Positions 34,007 to 40,593 of a stretch of DNA of 40,593 nt are shown in pieces. This DNA comes from Thiotrichaceae bacterium. GTDB lineage: Bacteria > Pseudomonadota > Gammaproteobacteria > Thiotrichales > Thiotrichaceae. Numbering within the stretch: the stretch's first letter is position 1; each line of letters begins with the position of its first letter. The notes below the pieces were generated by a model, which did not search any database, had not been told where the DNA came from, and was given only the letters and a program-made list of their open reading frames with translations. Made by a program: the position numbers and the translations under genes. Location of the stretch: the NCBI GenBank assembly GCA_026989335.1, contig JALSJN010000082.1, positions 1-40,593 of the forward strand, written 5' to 3'.

Positions 34007-35311
34007 ATGTTTTGGATTATCAGCGCGGGTCTTATAATAATTGCACTCGCTATATTGCTTCCCCCTTTATTAAGTTCAAAGTCAGGAACAAAAAATAAAC
34101 TTCAAGGAAGTCAACGCGCACAAAATATTGCAATAGCCAATGAGCAAATGGCTGATCTTGAAAGTCGCTATAAAGCGGGCGAAATGGAGACTGTGGCTTA
34201 TCAATCGGCGCGTGATGAATTAGAGCAAGCTTTGTTTGCAGATGTTGGTGGCTCTGAAGCTGTTCAGTCATTACAAGAAGAGGGTCAACTAGAGGACGGC
34301 AGAAAAAATAAACCCTCGTTACTTGGTAGTTTATTGATTGCCGCGTTAATTCCTGCGATAGCAATACCTGTTTACTTAAAGGTCGGTACACCACTTTTCA
34401 CGGAGCAATTAGATTCAAAGCTCGCCGCGCAAAAAGCAAAAACTATTTTAGTGCCTAAAAATGCAGATGGTTCGCCGAATCTTGATGCAATGGTTGCTGG
34501 CCTACAAAAGAAAATGGATAAAAATCCAGACAATGCCAAAGGCTGGTTTATGCTGGGTCGATCATACATGATGCTAAAGCGCTACCCAGAATCAGCCACA
34601 GCGTTTGAAAAGTCATTAAAACTTAAGCCAGACTCCGCACAAATAATGCTAGCACTTGCAGATTCATTAGCCATGACAAGGAATGGTGAAATTGCGGGTC
34701 GCCCCGTTGAGTTAATCAATAAAGCGTTGGAAAGTGAGCCAAATAATTTAACCGCATTATGGTTAGGCGGGATGGCAGCAAGACAACAAGGAAAGTTTGC
34801 TTTAGCGATTGAGCGCTGGCAAAAAGTAATTCCACTTGTTAAAGATCCTGCAGAAGTTACCGATGTACGCTCATTAATTGCAGAAGCCATGCAAAAAGTA
34901 AGTTCTGAAGATAAAGAGCGCTTGAGTAAACATGAGGTCATGACTGAAAAAGAAAATATTCAAGATAAAACTTCTACAAGTGTTACTGTTAGCGTTTCAA
35001 TATCAGAGGAGTTATTAGTAAAAGTAAGTCCCGGCGATAGTGTATTCATCTACGCAAAAGCGATGAGTGGCCCGCCGATGCCATTAGCCGCATTAAAAAA
35101 ACAAGTTAAAGACCTGCCGATTAAAGTAACCTTAAATGACAGTATGGCAATGATACCTGCGATGAAAATATCATCGCATCAAGCGCTTAAAGTGGGTGCA
35201 AGAATATCAAAAAGTGGTCAGCCAATCGCACAGCAAGGTGATCTTTACACGGAAAAACAATCCGTGCAGTTAGGTGAGTCAATTGAGTTAGTGATAGATC
35301 GTATTAAGTAG
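34007..35311 (+). CDS. ccmI: Cytochrome c maturation protein CcmI
   Basis: 434 aa. Two N-terminal transmembrane helices (about 2-24 and 98-120) around a cytosolic Glu/Ala-rich loop, then TPR-type repeats (AKGWFMLGRSYMMLKRYPES and following) and a C-terminal Ig-like CcmI domain. It holds apocytochrome C-termini for heme ligation. Last gene of the operon, starting 10 bp after ccmH and converging on the LysM genes with 30 bp between stops. Confidence 0.93.
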   Translation: MFWIISAGLIIIALAILLPPLLSSKSGTKNKLQGSQRAQNIAIANEQMADLESRYKAGEMETVAYQSARDELEQALFADVGGSEAVQSLQEEGQLEDGRKNKPSLLGSLLIAALIPAIAIPVYLKVGTPLFTEQLDSKLAAQKAKTILVPKNADGSPNLDAMVAGLQKKMDKNPDNAKGWFMLGRSYMMLKRYPESATAFEKSLKLKPDSAQIMLALADSLAMTRNGEIAGRPVELINKALESEPNNLTALWLGGMAARQQGKFALAIERWQKVIPLVKDPAEVTDVRSLIAEAMQKVSSEDKERLSKHEVMTEKENIQDKTSTSVTVSVSISEELLVKVSPGDSVFIYAKAMSGPPMPLAALKKQVKDLPIKVTLNDSMAMIPAMKISSHQALKVGARISKSGQPIAQQGDLYTEKQSVQLGESIELVIDRIK

Positions 35312-35341
35312 CTTCGTTTAGTTGAGATGTGACAGCGAGGG

Positions 35342-36043
35342 TTACAGTGGAACTCTAATGGTGGTACCTACTTTTAAGTATTTGGCATTTTTCTCTGTAA
35401 TCTGAGGGTTAGCTTTCATAATCTTATGGTATTTAAATCCACTCCCATAAGCTCGTTTTGCTAACATCCAAATTGATTCACCTTTCTTTAAAACGATAGA
35501 TCGTACTTCATTGTTCCTAATGTTGGACTCTACTTTTAAGGTTTCAAAGTAGATATTTTCTTTTTGGCTTTCATTATCAATAAATTGATTAATTTGTGCT
35601 TGAAGCAAATTTCCATTATCTGAATTCAGTGAAACTTTATTGTAATAGTCAGGTACTTCGAGATTCTTATTATTTTTTGATTTTGTTTGAGTGCTATTGC
35701 TGACATTATTAAGTGCTGATAGATAGTTGTTATCTGACTTACTCATATCTAACGATGTAGATTGTAATTGTTGTTTTAATGCCTCATTTTGAGTGTTAAG
35801 TTCATTCGTGAGTTGACGCTCGGTCATCAGTTGAGAGGTTAAATCATTAATCGCAGCAATGTTGCCAGGTTCAGTGACTTCCGGAGCGTGAGTGTCAACG
35901 ATATTACTAGGCTGATCTTTTTTATCAAAATACATCATCGCTACAAAAGCTGTGAGAATACCTAATGATGCGATGAAAAGAATCAAAGCAGTATTCGTTG
36001 TTACGGAACCCATGAATTTAGTTCTTGTTGTCGAAAGGAACAT
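35342..36043 (-). CDS. Membrane-anchored coiled-coil LysM protein, copy 1
   Basis: 233 aa; ATG at 36013 (MGSVTTNT) is an alternative start. One N-terminal helix (about 17-36), a Gln/Asn/Leu-rich coiled coil (about 50-110), the family segment DYYNKVSLNSDNG, and a C-terminal LysM domain (IVLKKGESIWMLAKRAYGSG to VGTTIRVPL). The same domain order occurs in the copy at 37004-37759, so they are paralogues. Expected topology is inner-membrane anchor with LysM in the periplasm. The FimV/TspA-like logic, LysM near pili genes, is suggestive but homology to FimV is not visible. Confidence 0.8.
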   Translation of the reverse strand: MFLSTTRTKFMGSVTTNTALILFIASLGILTAFVAMMYFDKKDQPSNIVDTHAPEVTEPGNIAAINDLTSQLMTERQLTNELNTQNEALKQQLQSTSLDMSKSDNNYLSALNNVSNSTQTKSKNNKNLEVPDYYNKVSLNSDNGNLLQAQINQFIDNESQKENIYFETLKVESNIRNNEVRSIVLKKGESIWMLAKRAYGSGFKYHKIMKANPQITEKNAKYLKVGTTIRVPL

Positions 36044-36300
36044 ATAGTTATTTTGTTTTGTTAATAGTGCTTATAATTTATACAAAATTCGAGAGTAAGT
36101 TAAGATAAGAAGGATAGCTGTGTTTACTAATGCGATAAACAGTAATTGTAAATTATATTACAGACTTTAAGCTCTAGAACACGAATAACTGTAGAGTAAT
36201 GTGAGCCAACGGCTTCATTAATGTTAGCCCGTTTGCGAGTGTTTTTAGTTTTTTTGGTAACAATAGGTATTACATAATTTAACTTACAGGCACGATACGG

Positions 36301-36892
36301 TTAGCCTTCCTTCTTCTCTATATTGACTTGACTATTATCGTCGTTAGACGTTGATAGTTGTTCAACTTCTTTGCCGCTTTTTGAGCTTATTTTTTTCAGT
36401 GCAGCTCTAACTTTATTGTAATATTCCGTTTGGTTATTACTTGTGCCTGCTAGTACTGATATTTCGTTTGACTCTTTTGGGGCACTATTGAAGGTTTGAA
36501 AACTTTGATTAATTTCATCTAATGCCGACGTTATTTGCAATTCTTGGTTATTAAGTATTTTTTCTAAGTTTTTATTTTTTGCTTTTTCGATTAAAAGTTG
36601 CTGGTTAAGTGATTCGAGTTGAGATGACTCGTGCTTTTTGTTCCTTTTAGAGGGGGGCGATTTTTGTTTTCGTCTCTGTTACTAACTCTTTAATCATTGT
36701 GGGTTTTTTAGGTTGGGCGTGTGTTTGATTGTTGGTACTTCCCATATTCTTTACGACAATATTAAGTACAAATAAAAGAAAAAGAGCAAGAAAAAACCAT
36801 AGAGCATAACGTTTAAAGTAAAGGTAGCCTATGTACAGTTTGCGCTTGAGTATATTTATATACTCAGGGTTTAGTGTTTTAGATAGTGCCAT
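36301..36892 (-). pseudogene. Frameshifted third copy of the LysM-family protein
   Basis: Two open segments form one decayed gene. The first (36892 to 36647) has a cytosolic start, a membrane helix (YALWFFLALFLLFVLNIVV) and a basic stretch. It stops just after a run of six C on the minus strand (36652-36657). With one C less, translation continues as SKRNKKHESSQLESLNQQ through a coiled coil and the family motif EYYNKVRAALKKIS to a stop at 36301, 196 residues in all. The LysM domain is missing. A short remnant ANRIVPVS at about 36279-36303 in another frame may be its end. Could alternatively be a phase-variable or sequencing-error shift. Confidence 0.65.
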
Positions 36893-37003
36893 AGCAGTTT
36901 TAAGGATTGTTAGAATTATTATCAGTTTATAAATTTCCTCATTAAATACGATATAAACCCGCCTAGGATGTTGATTACAACTGATAAAAGGTGATTAAGA
37001 TGA

Positions 37004-37759
37004 CTATAATGGTACTCGAATCACTGTTCCTAGCTGCAAACGCTTAATATTTTTCTTCGTTATTTGAGGGTTAGCTTTTAATATTTTAGGGTAAAGATCT
37101 CCTTTTCCATAAGCACGTTTAGCTAAAGCCCAAAGTGTATCGCCCTTTTTTAAGACAATACTGCGGACTTCGTTACTTCTTACATGAGATTCTTTTTTCA
37201 AAGTTTTAAGGTATATAGTTTCCTTATTAGCCTTTTTCGGTTGGATGAGCAGGTTCACTTGTTGCTGAATCTGATTTTCGATTGCTTTTTCACTGCTTAA
37301 TGAGATACGAACTTTGTTGTAGTAATCCGTTTGCGCAAGTGTGTGGTTAGATTGGGTTGAGTGATTTTTAAACCTTCCCACTTTACTTAATGCATTAATG
37401 TATCGTTGGTCGTTATTGTTTGTCTTGTTTAATGTTTTTTTAAGTAGAGTTTTCAGTTTTAAACTTTGGTTGTGAAGTTCTGTAGTTAACTTTTCTGTGT
37501 TTTGTTGTTCAGCCAATAGTCGCTTAGTAAGTTCTAGTATTTCATCGTTATTATTTTTAACAGTAAGGTTACTTTGATCTGAATTAGGAGCCTTAACCAA
37601 TGATTGATCTAATATTTTTTCGCTAAACATTGACCATACGAAAAATCCTATGACGAACACTGCTACGGAAGTAAGCAAAGTTGAGTGACGTCTCAAAAAT
37701 CGACTAAGCGGTTTACTTTTACGCTTAGCCCTATTTGATTTTCTGTGAATAGATGACAT
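37004..37759 (-). CDS. Membrane-anchored coiled-coil LysM protein, copy 2
   Basis: 251 aa with a GGGAA site at good spacing. Basic N-terminus (SSIHRKSNRAKRKSKPLSRF), a membrane helix (about 29-46), a coiled coil with Asn/Lys/Leu, the family motif TDYYNKVRISLSSEKAI, and a C-terminal LysM (IVLKKGDTLWALAKRAYGKG to LGTVIRVPL). The LysM is close to copy 1 (shared VRSIVLKKG, LAKRAYG, KANPQIT and IRVPL), while the N-terminal half has diverged. Downstream of the pilin cluster on the same strand. Confidence 0.82.
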   Translation of the reverse strand: MSSIHRKSNRAKRKSKPLSRFLRRHSTLLTSVAVFVIGFFVWSMFSEKILDQSLVKAPNSDQSNLTVKNNNDEILELTKRLLAEQQNTEKLTTELHNQSLKLKTLLKKTLNKTNNNDQRYINALSKVGRFKNHSTQSNHTLAQTDYYNKVRISLSSEKAIENQIQQQVNLLIQPKKANKETIYLKTLKKESHVRSNEVRSIVLKKGDTLWALAKRAYGKGDLYPKILKANPQITKKNIKRLQLGTVIRVPL

Positions 37760-38001
37760 TAAATTCCCAAAACAGTTGAATAGCTATATTTTGATACTAC
37801 TGTTCAACATAAATCAGAGGGTTATTTGCCGTTTAAGCGGTTAATGATTCCGATGAATGGTATGAGGAAAAGCACCCTCGTTAGGTATATCCGCAGATTA
37901 AAGTAATAAATTTTTAGTAATCGGTAACGATATAGGGATGAAAAGTTAAAACGAAAGAAACCAGGCGGTTACAGAAAGATGATTAAATTATGGCTGTCCT
38001 A

Positions 38002-38070
38002 GCTTTTACCTGCCCTAAATTTTTTTATTTGAGGGTTAGCTTTTAATATTTCATGGTAAGGAGCCCCTAA
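38002..38070 (-). pseudogene. LysM-domain fragment after pilin stop
   Basis: A 23-codon stretch, in the pilin's frame and starting directly after its TGA, reads LGAPYHEILKANPQIKK and then FRAGKS before TAG. It matches the second half of the LysM domain in the neighbours (YHKIMKANPQIT, YPKILKANPQIT). It has no start codon and looks like the remains of a fourth family member. Confidence 0.7.
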
Positions 38071-38586
38071 TCAAAATCTCTTTAAAAACTTGGCAGGAAT
38101 AGTATGAGCAGTGCCTTTAACCCACATGTATCTTGACCCAGAAGTATCTAAAGCAATCTCTACTTCGTATACTCCACCACCAAGGTTAGGGTTAGCGGTT
38201 GTTTGTATGGCTATTAATGCAGGACCGTGACCAATTATAGCAGGAGTGGTTGCTGTGGCCGCTACATCTGCAACTGCTGCTGTTAGAGTTACTGCCACTA
38301 GCGTTACGGCTCCAGCATCAGACAAGCTAGAAGGTAATGCTACTAAGCCGTAATTTGGTAATTCACCAGCGTTAACTGAATCACAAAGTACTGCTATATT
38401 ATTATCTTGCAAGCAGCTCTCGATAGCTCTTTTTACAGAACCCACTTCGGCCACAATACCAGCGTACTTAGATTTGGTAATATAATCCTGATAAGCAGGC
38501 AATGCGATTGATGCAAGAATACCAATAATCGCAACCACGATCATAAGTTCGATTAGTGTAAAACCTTTTTGTCGTTGTTTTTTCAT
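38071..38586 (-). CDS. Type IV pilin, second paralogue
   Basis: 171 aa. Prepilin leader MKKQRQKG, cleavage before F9, then the class IVa helix [20 protein letters not shown] with E13 of the precursor (E5 mature). A Cys pair C58/C68 sits at the end of the long helix instead of near the C-terminus, and an Ala/Thr/Val-rich globular part follows, ending IPAKFLKRF. Close to the pilin at 39712 in the N-terminal half and divergent in the head. The TGA is followed in frame by a LysM fragment. Confidence 0.92.
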   Translation of the reverse strand: MKKQRQKGFTLIELMIVVAIIGILASIALPAYQDYITKSKYAGIVAEVGSVKRAIESCLQDNNIAVLCDSVNAGELPNYGLVALPSSLSDAGAVTLVAVTLTAAVADVAATATTPAIIGHGPALIAIQTTANPNLGGGVYEVEIALDTSGSRYMWVKGTAHTIPAKFLKRF

Positions 38587-38751
38587 TTTTAAACTCTTAA
38601 GTTTATTTTTTTAAATTATGGTTGTTCTGATAAATTATTTTAATCCAGAGTTAATTAACACTATACATCAATGAAATTTTGTCCGGTTTTTCTTTCGCCA
38701 ACCAATTCGTGTAAAGGCTTAGTTATATTTGTCTGATTACGTTATACGTGA

Positions 38752-39501
38752 TTATTTTTTAGCTGTAAAAATTGGCAGAACATCAATGATGTCTACAGGC
38801 TTGCCTGTATCTTTTTGAAGAACCCAGATTACGCTTTTCCCGTCGCCAGTAAGCGGTGCAAAAATGTAATCATCGATACTTTTTCCGTGTTTACTGATAA
38901 ATAGATTCAACTTCTTTTTTGATAATTTATCTTTAAAGGTTGTTTTTGGGTCAAGTCCGTTTTTGATTAATGTATCTAAGTGTTTTTCAAGTGGCTCGTA
39001 ATATTCTGCTCTCGCCTCTAAATCACTGCCGCCATTGAGCATATCAGTAAACATTTTTGATTTTTCATCCTCAGAAACTGACATAAATACCGTCGTTGGT
39101 GAGGCCAATTTAGAAACCTTAAAGTTTTTATGTTTTGCTTTTTCAGGTGTCGCAAGGTTAGTAGGTACTAAGCTAAAGCCCCTATCATAATAAGCAACAT
39201 AAAGAGGATGTGATAAAAATAATGAGTATATGCCATAGCTTAGTGCCATAACTTGCACCGTGACAATAGCGGATAAATCAAGGTTTAGGCTTTTCTTATT
39301 TGGGTTGAAGGCAACAAAAGTAAGGAGTGGACCCAGAACCAAATCTACAGCAATTAAAATATAAGCAATTTCTTTAAAATTACTAACGTTTAAAAAAGGC
39401 GTAGGGAACCAATATAAAATAATAATTGACATGACAAAGCTTATCACAATAGCACTTAATGCTAAGTGGATGAGTGATGCTTTAAGCTTTAATTTAAACA
39501 T
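38752..39501 (-). CDS. TfpX/TfpZ-family type IV pilin accessory protein
   Basis: 249 aa from the ATG preceded by AAGGA; an upstream in-frame start adds 11 residues. Membrane helices at the N-terminus with family blocks LKASLIHLALSAIV, ILYWFPTPF, ILIAVDLVLGPLLTFVAFNP and KKSLNLDLSAIVTVQVMALS. The C-terminal soluble part probably faces the periplasm. In Pseudomonas, Tfp proteins encoded beside pilA aid assembly of their cognate pilin. Here it lies between two pilins, so it may serve either or both. Confidence 0.88.
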   Translation of the reverse strand: MFKLKLKASLIHLALSAIVISFVMSIIILYWFPTPFLNVSNFKEIAYILIAVDLVLGPLLTFVAFNPNKKSLNLDLSAIVTVQVMALSYGIYSLFLSHPLYVAYYDRGFSLVPTNLATPEKAKHKNFKVSKLASPTTVFMSVSEDEKSKMFTDMLNGGSDLEARAEYYEPLEKHLDTLIKNGLDPKTTFKDKLSKKKLNLFISKHGKSIDDYIFAPLTGDGKSVIWVLQKDTGKPVDIIDVLPIFTAKK

Positions 39502-39648
39502 GATAAATCGATCCTTTCGGGAATAGTTATTCATCTGATTTTAGCAAAAAGAGTCTGAATAGCGGGTTAATAGAATAGCTTGAAAGACTATTTATTATAA
39601 GAAAAGGGGAGGTAAATATATGGCTGAAATGTGAAAGTGATTGTGTCA

Positions 39649-39684
39649 GAAACAAAGAAAGGCTCAGATAACTGAACCTCTCTT
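39649..39684 (-). terminator. Terminator after upstream pilin gene
   Basis: On the transcript GGTTCAG pairs with CTGAGCC (7 bp with one G-U pair, 4-nt loop), followed by TTTCTTTGTTTC. It lies about 35 bp after the pilin stop, so the upstream pilin is probably transcribed mostly alone. Confidence 0.7.
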
Positions 39685-39711
39685 TTAATTAATATTACTA
39701 GGTTATATTAA

Positions 39712-40227
39712 TTAGAACTTCTTTAAAAACTTAGCAGGAATAGTAAGAGCAGCTGCTGGAACCCACATGTATCTTGTGCCACTAACGTCTGTAGCAATGT
39801 CTACATTGTATACAAAACCACCGATGTTAGGGTTTGCAGTTGTTTGAATACCTTGAAATCCAGCTGTATGTCCAACTACAGCAGCAGTAGTTGCAGTAGC
39901 AGCAACATCAGCAACAGCTGCAGCAGAAGCAGCAACAAGTGTTACCGCACTAGCATCAGTTAATTGTGCAGGTAGTGCTGATAAGCCGTAATCTGCTAAT
40001 TCACCAGCAGCTACAGAATCACAAAGTGCTACTACATTGTTGTTGTCTTGCATACAGCTTTCAATTGCTCTTTTCACAGAGCCCACTTCAGTTACAATTC
40101 CAGCGTACTTAGATTTTGAAATGTAATCCTGATAAGCAGGAAGCGCGATAGATGCTAAAATACCGATAATCGCTACAACGATCATAAGCTCGATAAGTGT
40201 AAAACCTTTTTGTAGTTGTTTTTTCAT
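39712..40227 (-). CDS. pilA: Type IV major pilin, PilA-like
   Basis: 171 aa from the ATG giving MKKQLQKG, favoured because GGAG lies 9 bp upstream; an earlier ATG would add 5 residues. Leader of 8 residues ending in Gly, then [20 protein letters not shown] with the mature E5. Cys pair C58/C69 lies just after the long helix. The Ala/Thr/Val-rich head ends IPAKFLKKF without a C-terminal disulfide loop. Probably the main pilin subunit: it has its own sigma54-type promoter and terminator. The second pilin copy lies downstream. Confidence 0.93.
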   Translation of the reverse strand: MKKQLQKGFTLIELMIVVAIIGILASIALPAYQDYISKSKYAGIVTEVGSVKRAIESCMQDNNNVVALCDSVAAGELADYGLSALPAQLTDASAVTLVAASAAAVADVAATATTAAVVGHTAGFQGIQTTANPNIGGFVYNVDIATDVSGTRYMWVPAAALTIPAKFLKKF

Positions 40228-40411
40228 TTTTTTAATCTCCAAAGATTATTATTTTTAAAAGTTATTTTGCTTTAAAGCTCGGCCATTATATTTGATAGGA
40301 AATGAACCAGAACTTAATGCGTTAAATAAACCGCGAATTTTTACCACCTTTTAGTCTCTCAAGTATCTCACGACAAGTTGCTAGGTAATCCTTCGTGTTC
40401 GCTTGTAATAA

Positions 40412-40427
40412 TGCAGGGCGCGTGCCA
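40412..40427 (-). promoter_or_regulatory. Sigma54 (RpoN)-type promoter of pilA
   Basis: On the minus strand TGGCAC-GCGCC-CTGCA fits the consensus TGGCAC-N5-TTGCW with one mismatch. It lies about 185 bp before the pilin ATG, giving a long leader. Pilin genes in related bacteria depend on RpoN and PilR. Confidence 0.65.
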
Positions 40428-40507
40428 ACTTTTTGTTTTTTTGTTTAAGTTATTGTTATTATTGGGTTATTTGTTTTGATTGTAGAGTTGGTTAGTTGTG
40501 CCACTTA

Positions 40508-40580
40508 TGACAGTTCTTTGTTTTGTCAGCTTTTTTGTCATTCTTTTGTCACTATGTGACGTTTATTGCTTGTTTTGTCA
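40508..40580 (-). promoter_or_regulatory. TGTCA array upstream of pilA promoter, likely enhancer sites
   Basis: TGTCA (often TTTTGTCA) occurs at 40524, 40536, 40547 and 40576, plus inverted TGACA at 40508 and a GTGAC at 40556. Spacing of 12 and 11 bp between three copies is about one helical turn. It lies 80-150 bp upstream of the sigma54-like promoter, where PilR-type activators bind; PilR sites in Pseudomonas have a TGTC core. Confidence 0.5.
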
Positions 40581-40593
40581 GTTTTGCTAAGCC

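Noticed and set aside
40488-40503. Second sigma54-like TGGCAC on the minus strand
   Set aside because: The -12 part reads ACCAA instead of TTGCW at the required spacing, so it lacks the essential GC.

Overview
The window looks like chromosomal DNA of a low-GC (roughly 40%) gammaproteobacterium. Supporting evidence is the surE-pcm-nlpD-like block, the arsC-wrbA-DUF2069 trio, a complete System I (Ccm) cytochrome c maturation operon with a short CcmH and a separate CcmI, and type IVa pilins with TfpX/TfpZ-type accessory protein. The species cannot be read from the sequence. A sulfur-oxidising or Thiotrichales-like marine lineage is a guess only. No rRNA, tRNA, CRISPR array, transposase or phage gene was seen.

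Layout. 1-3770: an Smr-domain protein (cut by the left edge) diverges from surE, pcm, a small-multidrug-export-family membrane protein and a LysM lipoprotein. The lipoprotein resembles the N-terminal part of NlpD but has no peptidase domain, and no rpoS follows. 3790-7850: a TlpA-like thioredoxin, a MITE-like inverted repeat, arsC-wrbA-DUF2069, two unknown membrane proteins and rluB. 7980-12360: ppk2; then a cytochrome c with a Met/His-rich tail in an operon with a PhoP/PhoQ-type two-component pair, divergent from a DUF2202 lipoprotein. 12400-20410: a two-gene RND efflux operon, a frameshifted multi-pass membrane protein and an Atm1-type ABC exporter. 20838-22922: a large envelope-anchored coiled-coil protein of unknown function.

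23377-27697 is a minus-strand cluster: two lipoproteins of the COG4315/PF03640 family (three repeats and one repeat), a cytochrome c/YVTN beta-propeller fusion, an ECF sigma factor and its membrane anti-sigma factor. Hairpins separate the structural genes while leaving little room for new promoters, so it may be one attenuated, sigma-regulated envelope redox or stress module. 28061-35311 is ccmABCDEFGHI, which would attach heme to the two c-type cytochromes in the window.

35342-40593 is a minus-strand pilus-associated region. Two paralogous type IV pilins flank a TfpX/TfpZ-family accessory protein. The upstream pilin has a sigma54-like promoter preceded by an array of TGTCA motifs. Downstream lies a family of small membrane-anchored LysM proteins: two intact copies, one copy broken at a homopolymer tract, and one LysM fragment that begins directly after, and in frame with, the second pilin's stop codon. 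This decaying pilin/LysM array and the ECF-COG4315-cytochrome module are the most interesting parts of the window.
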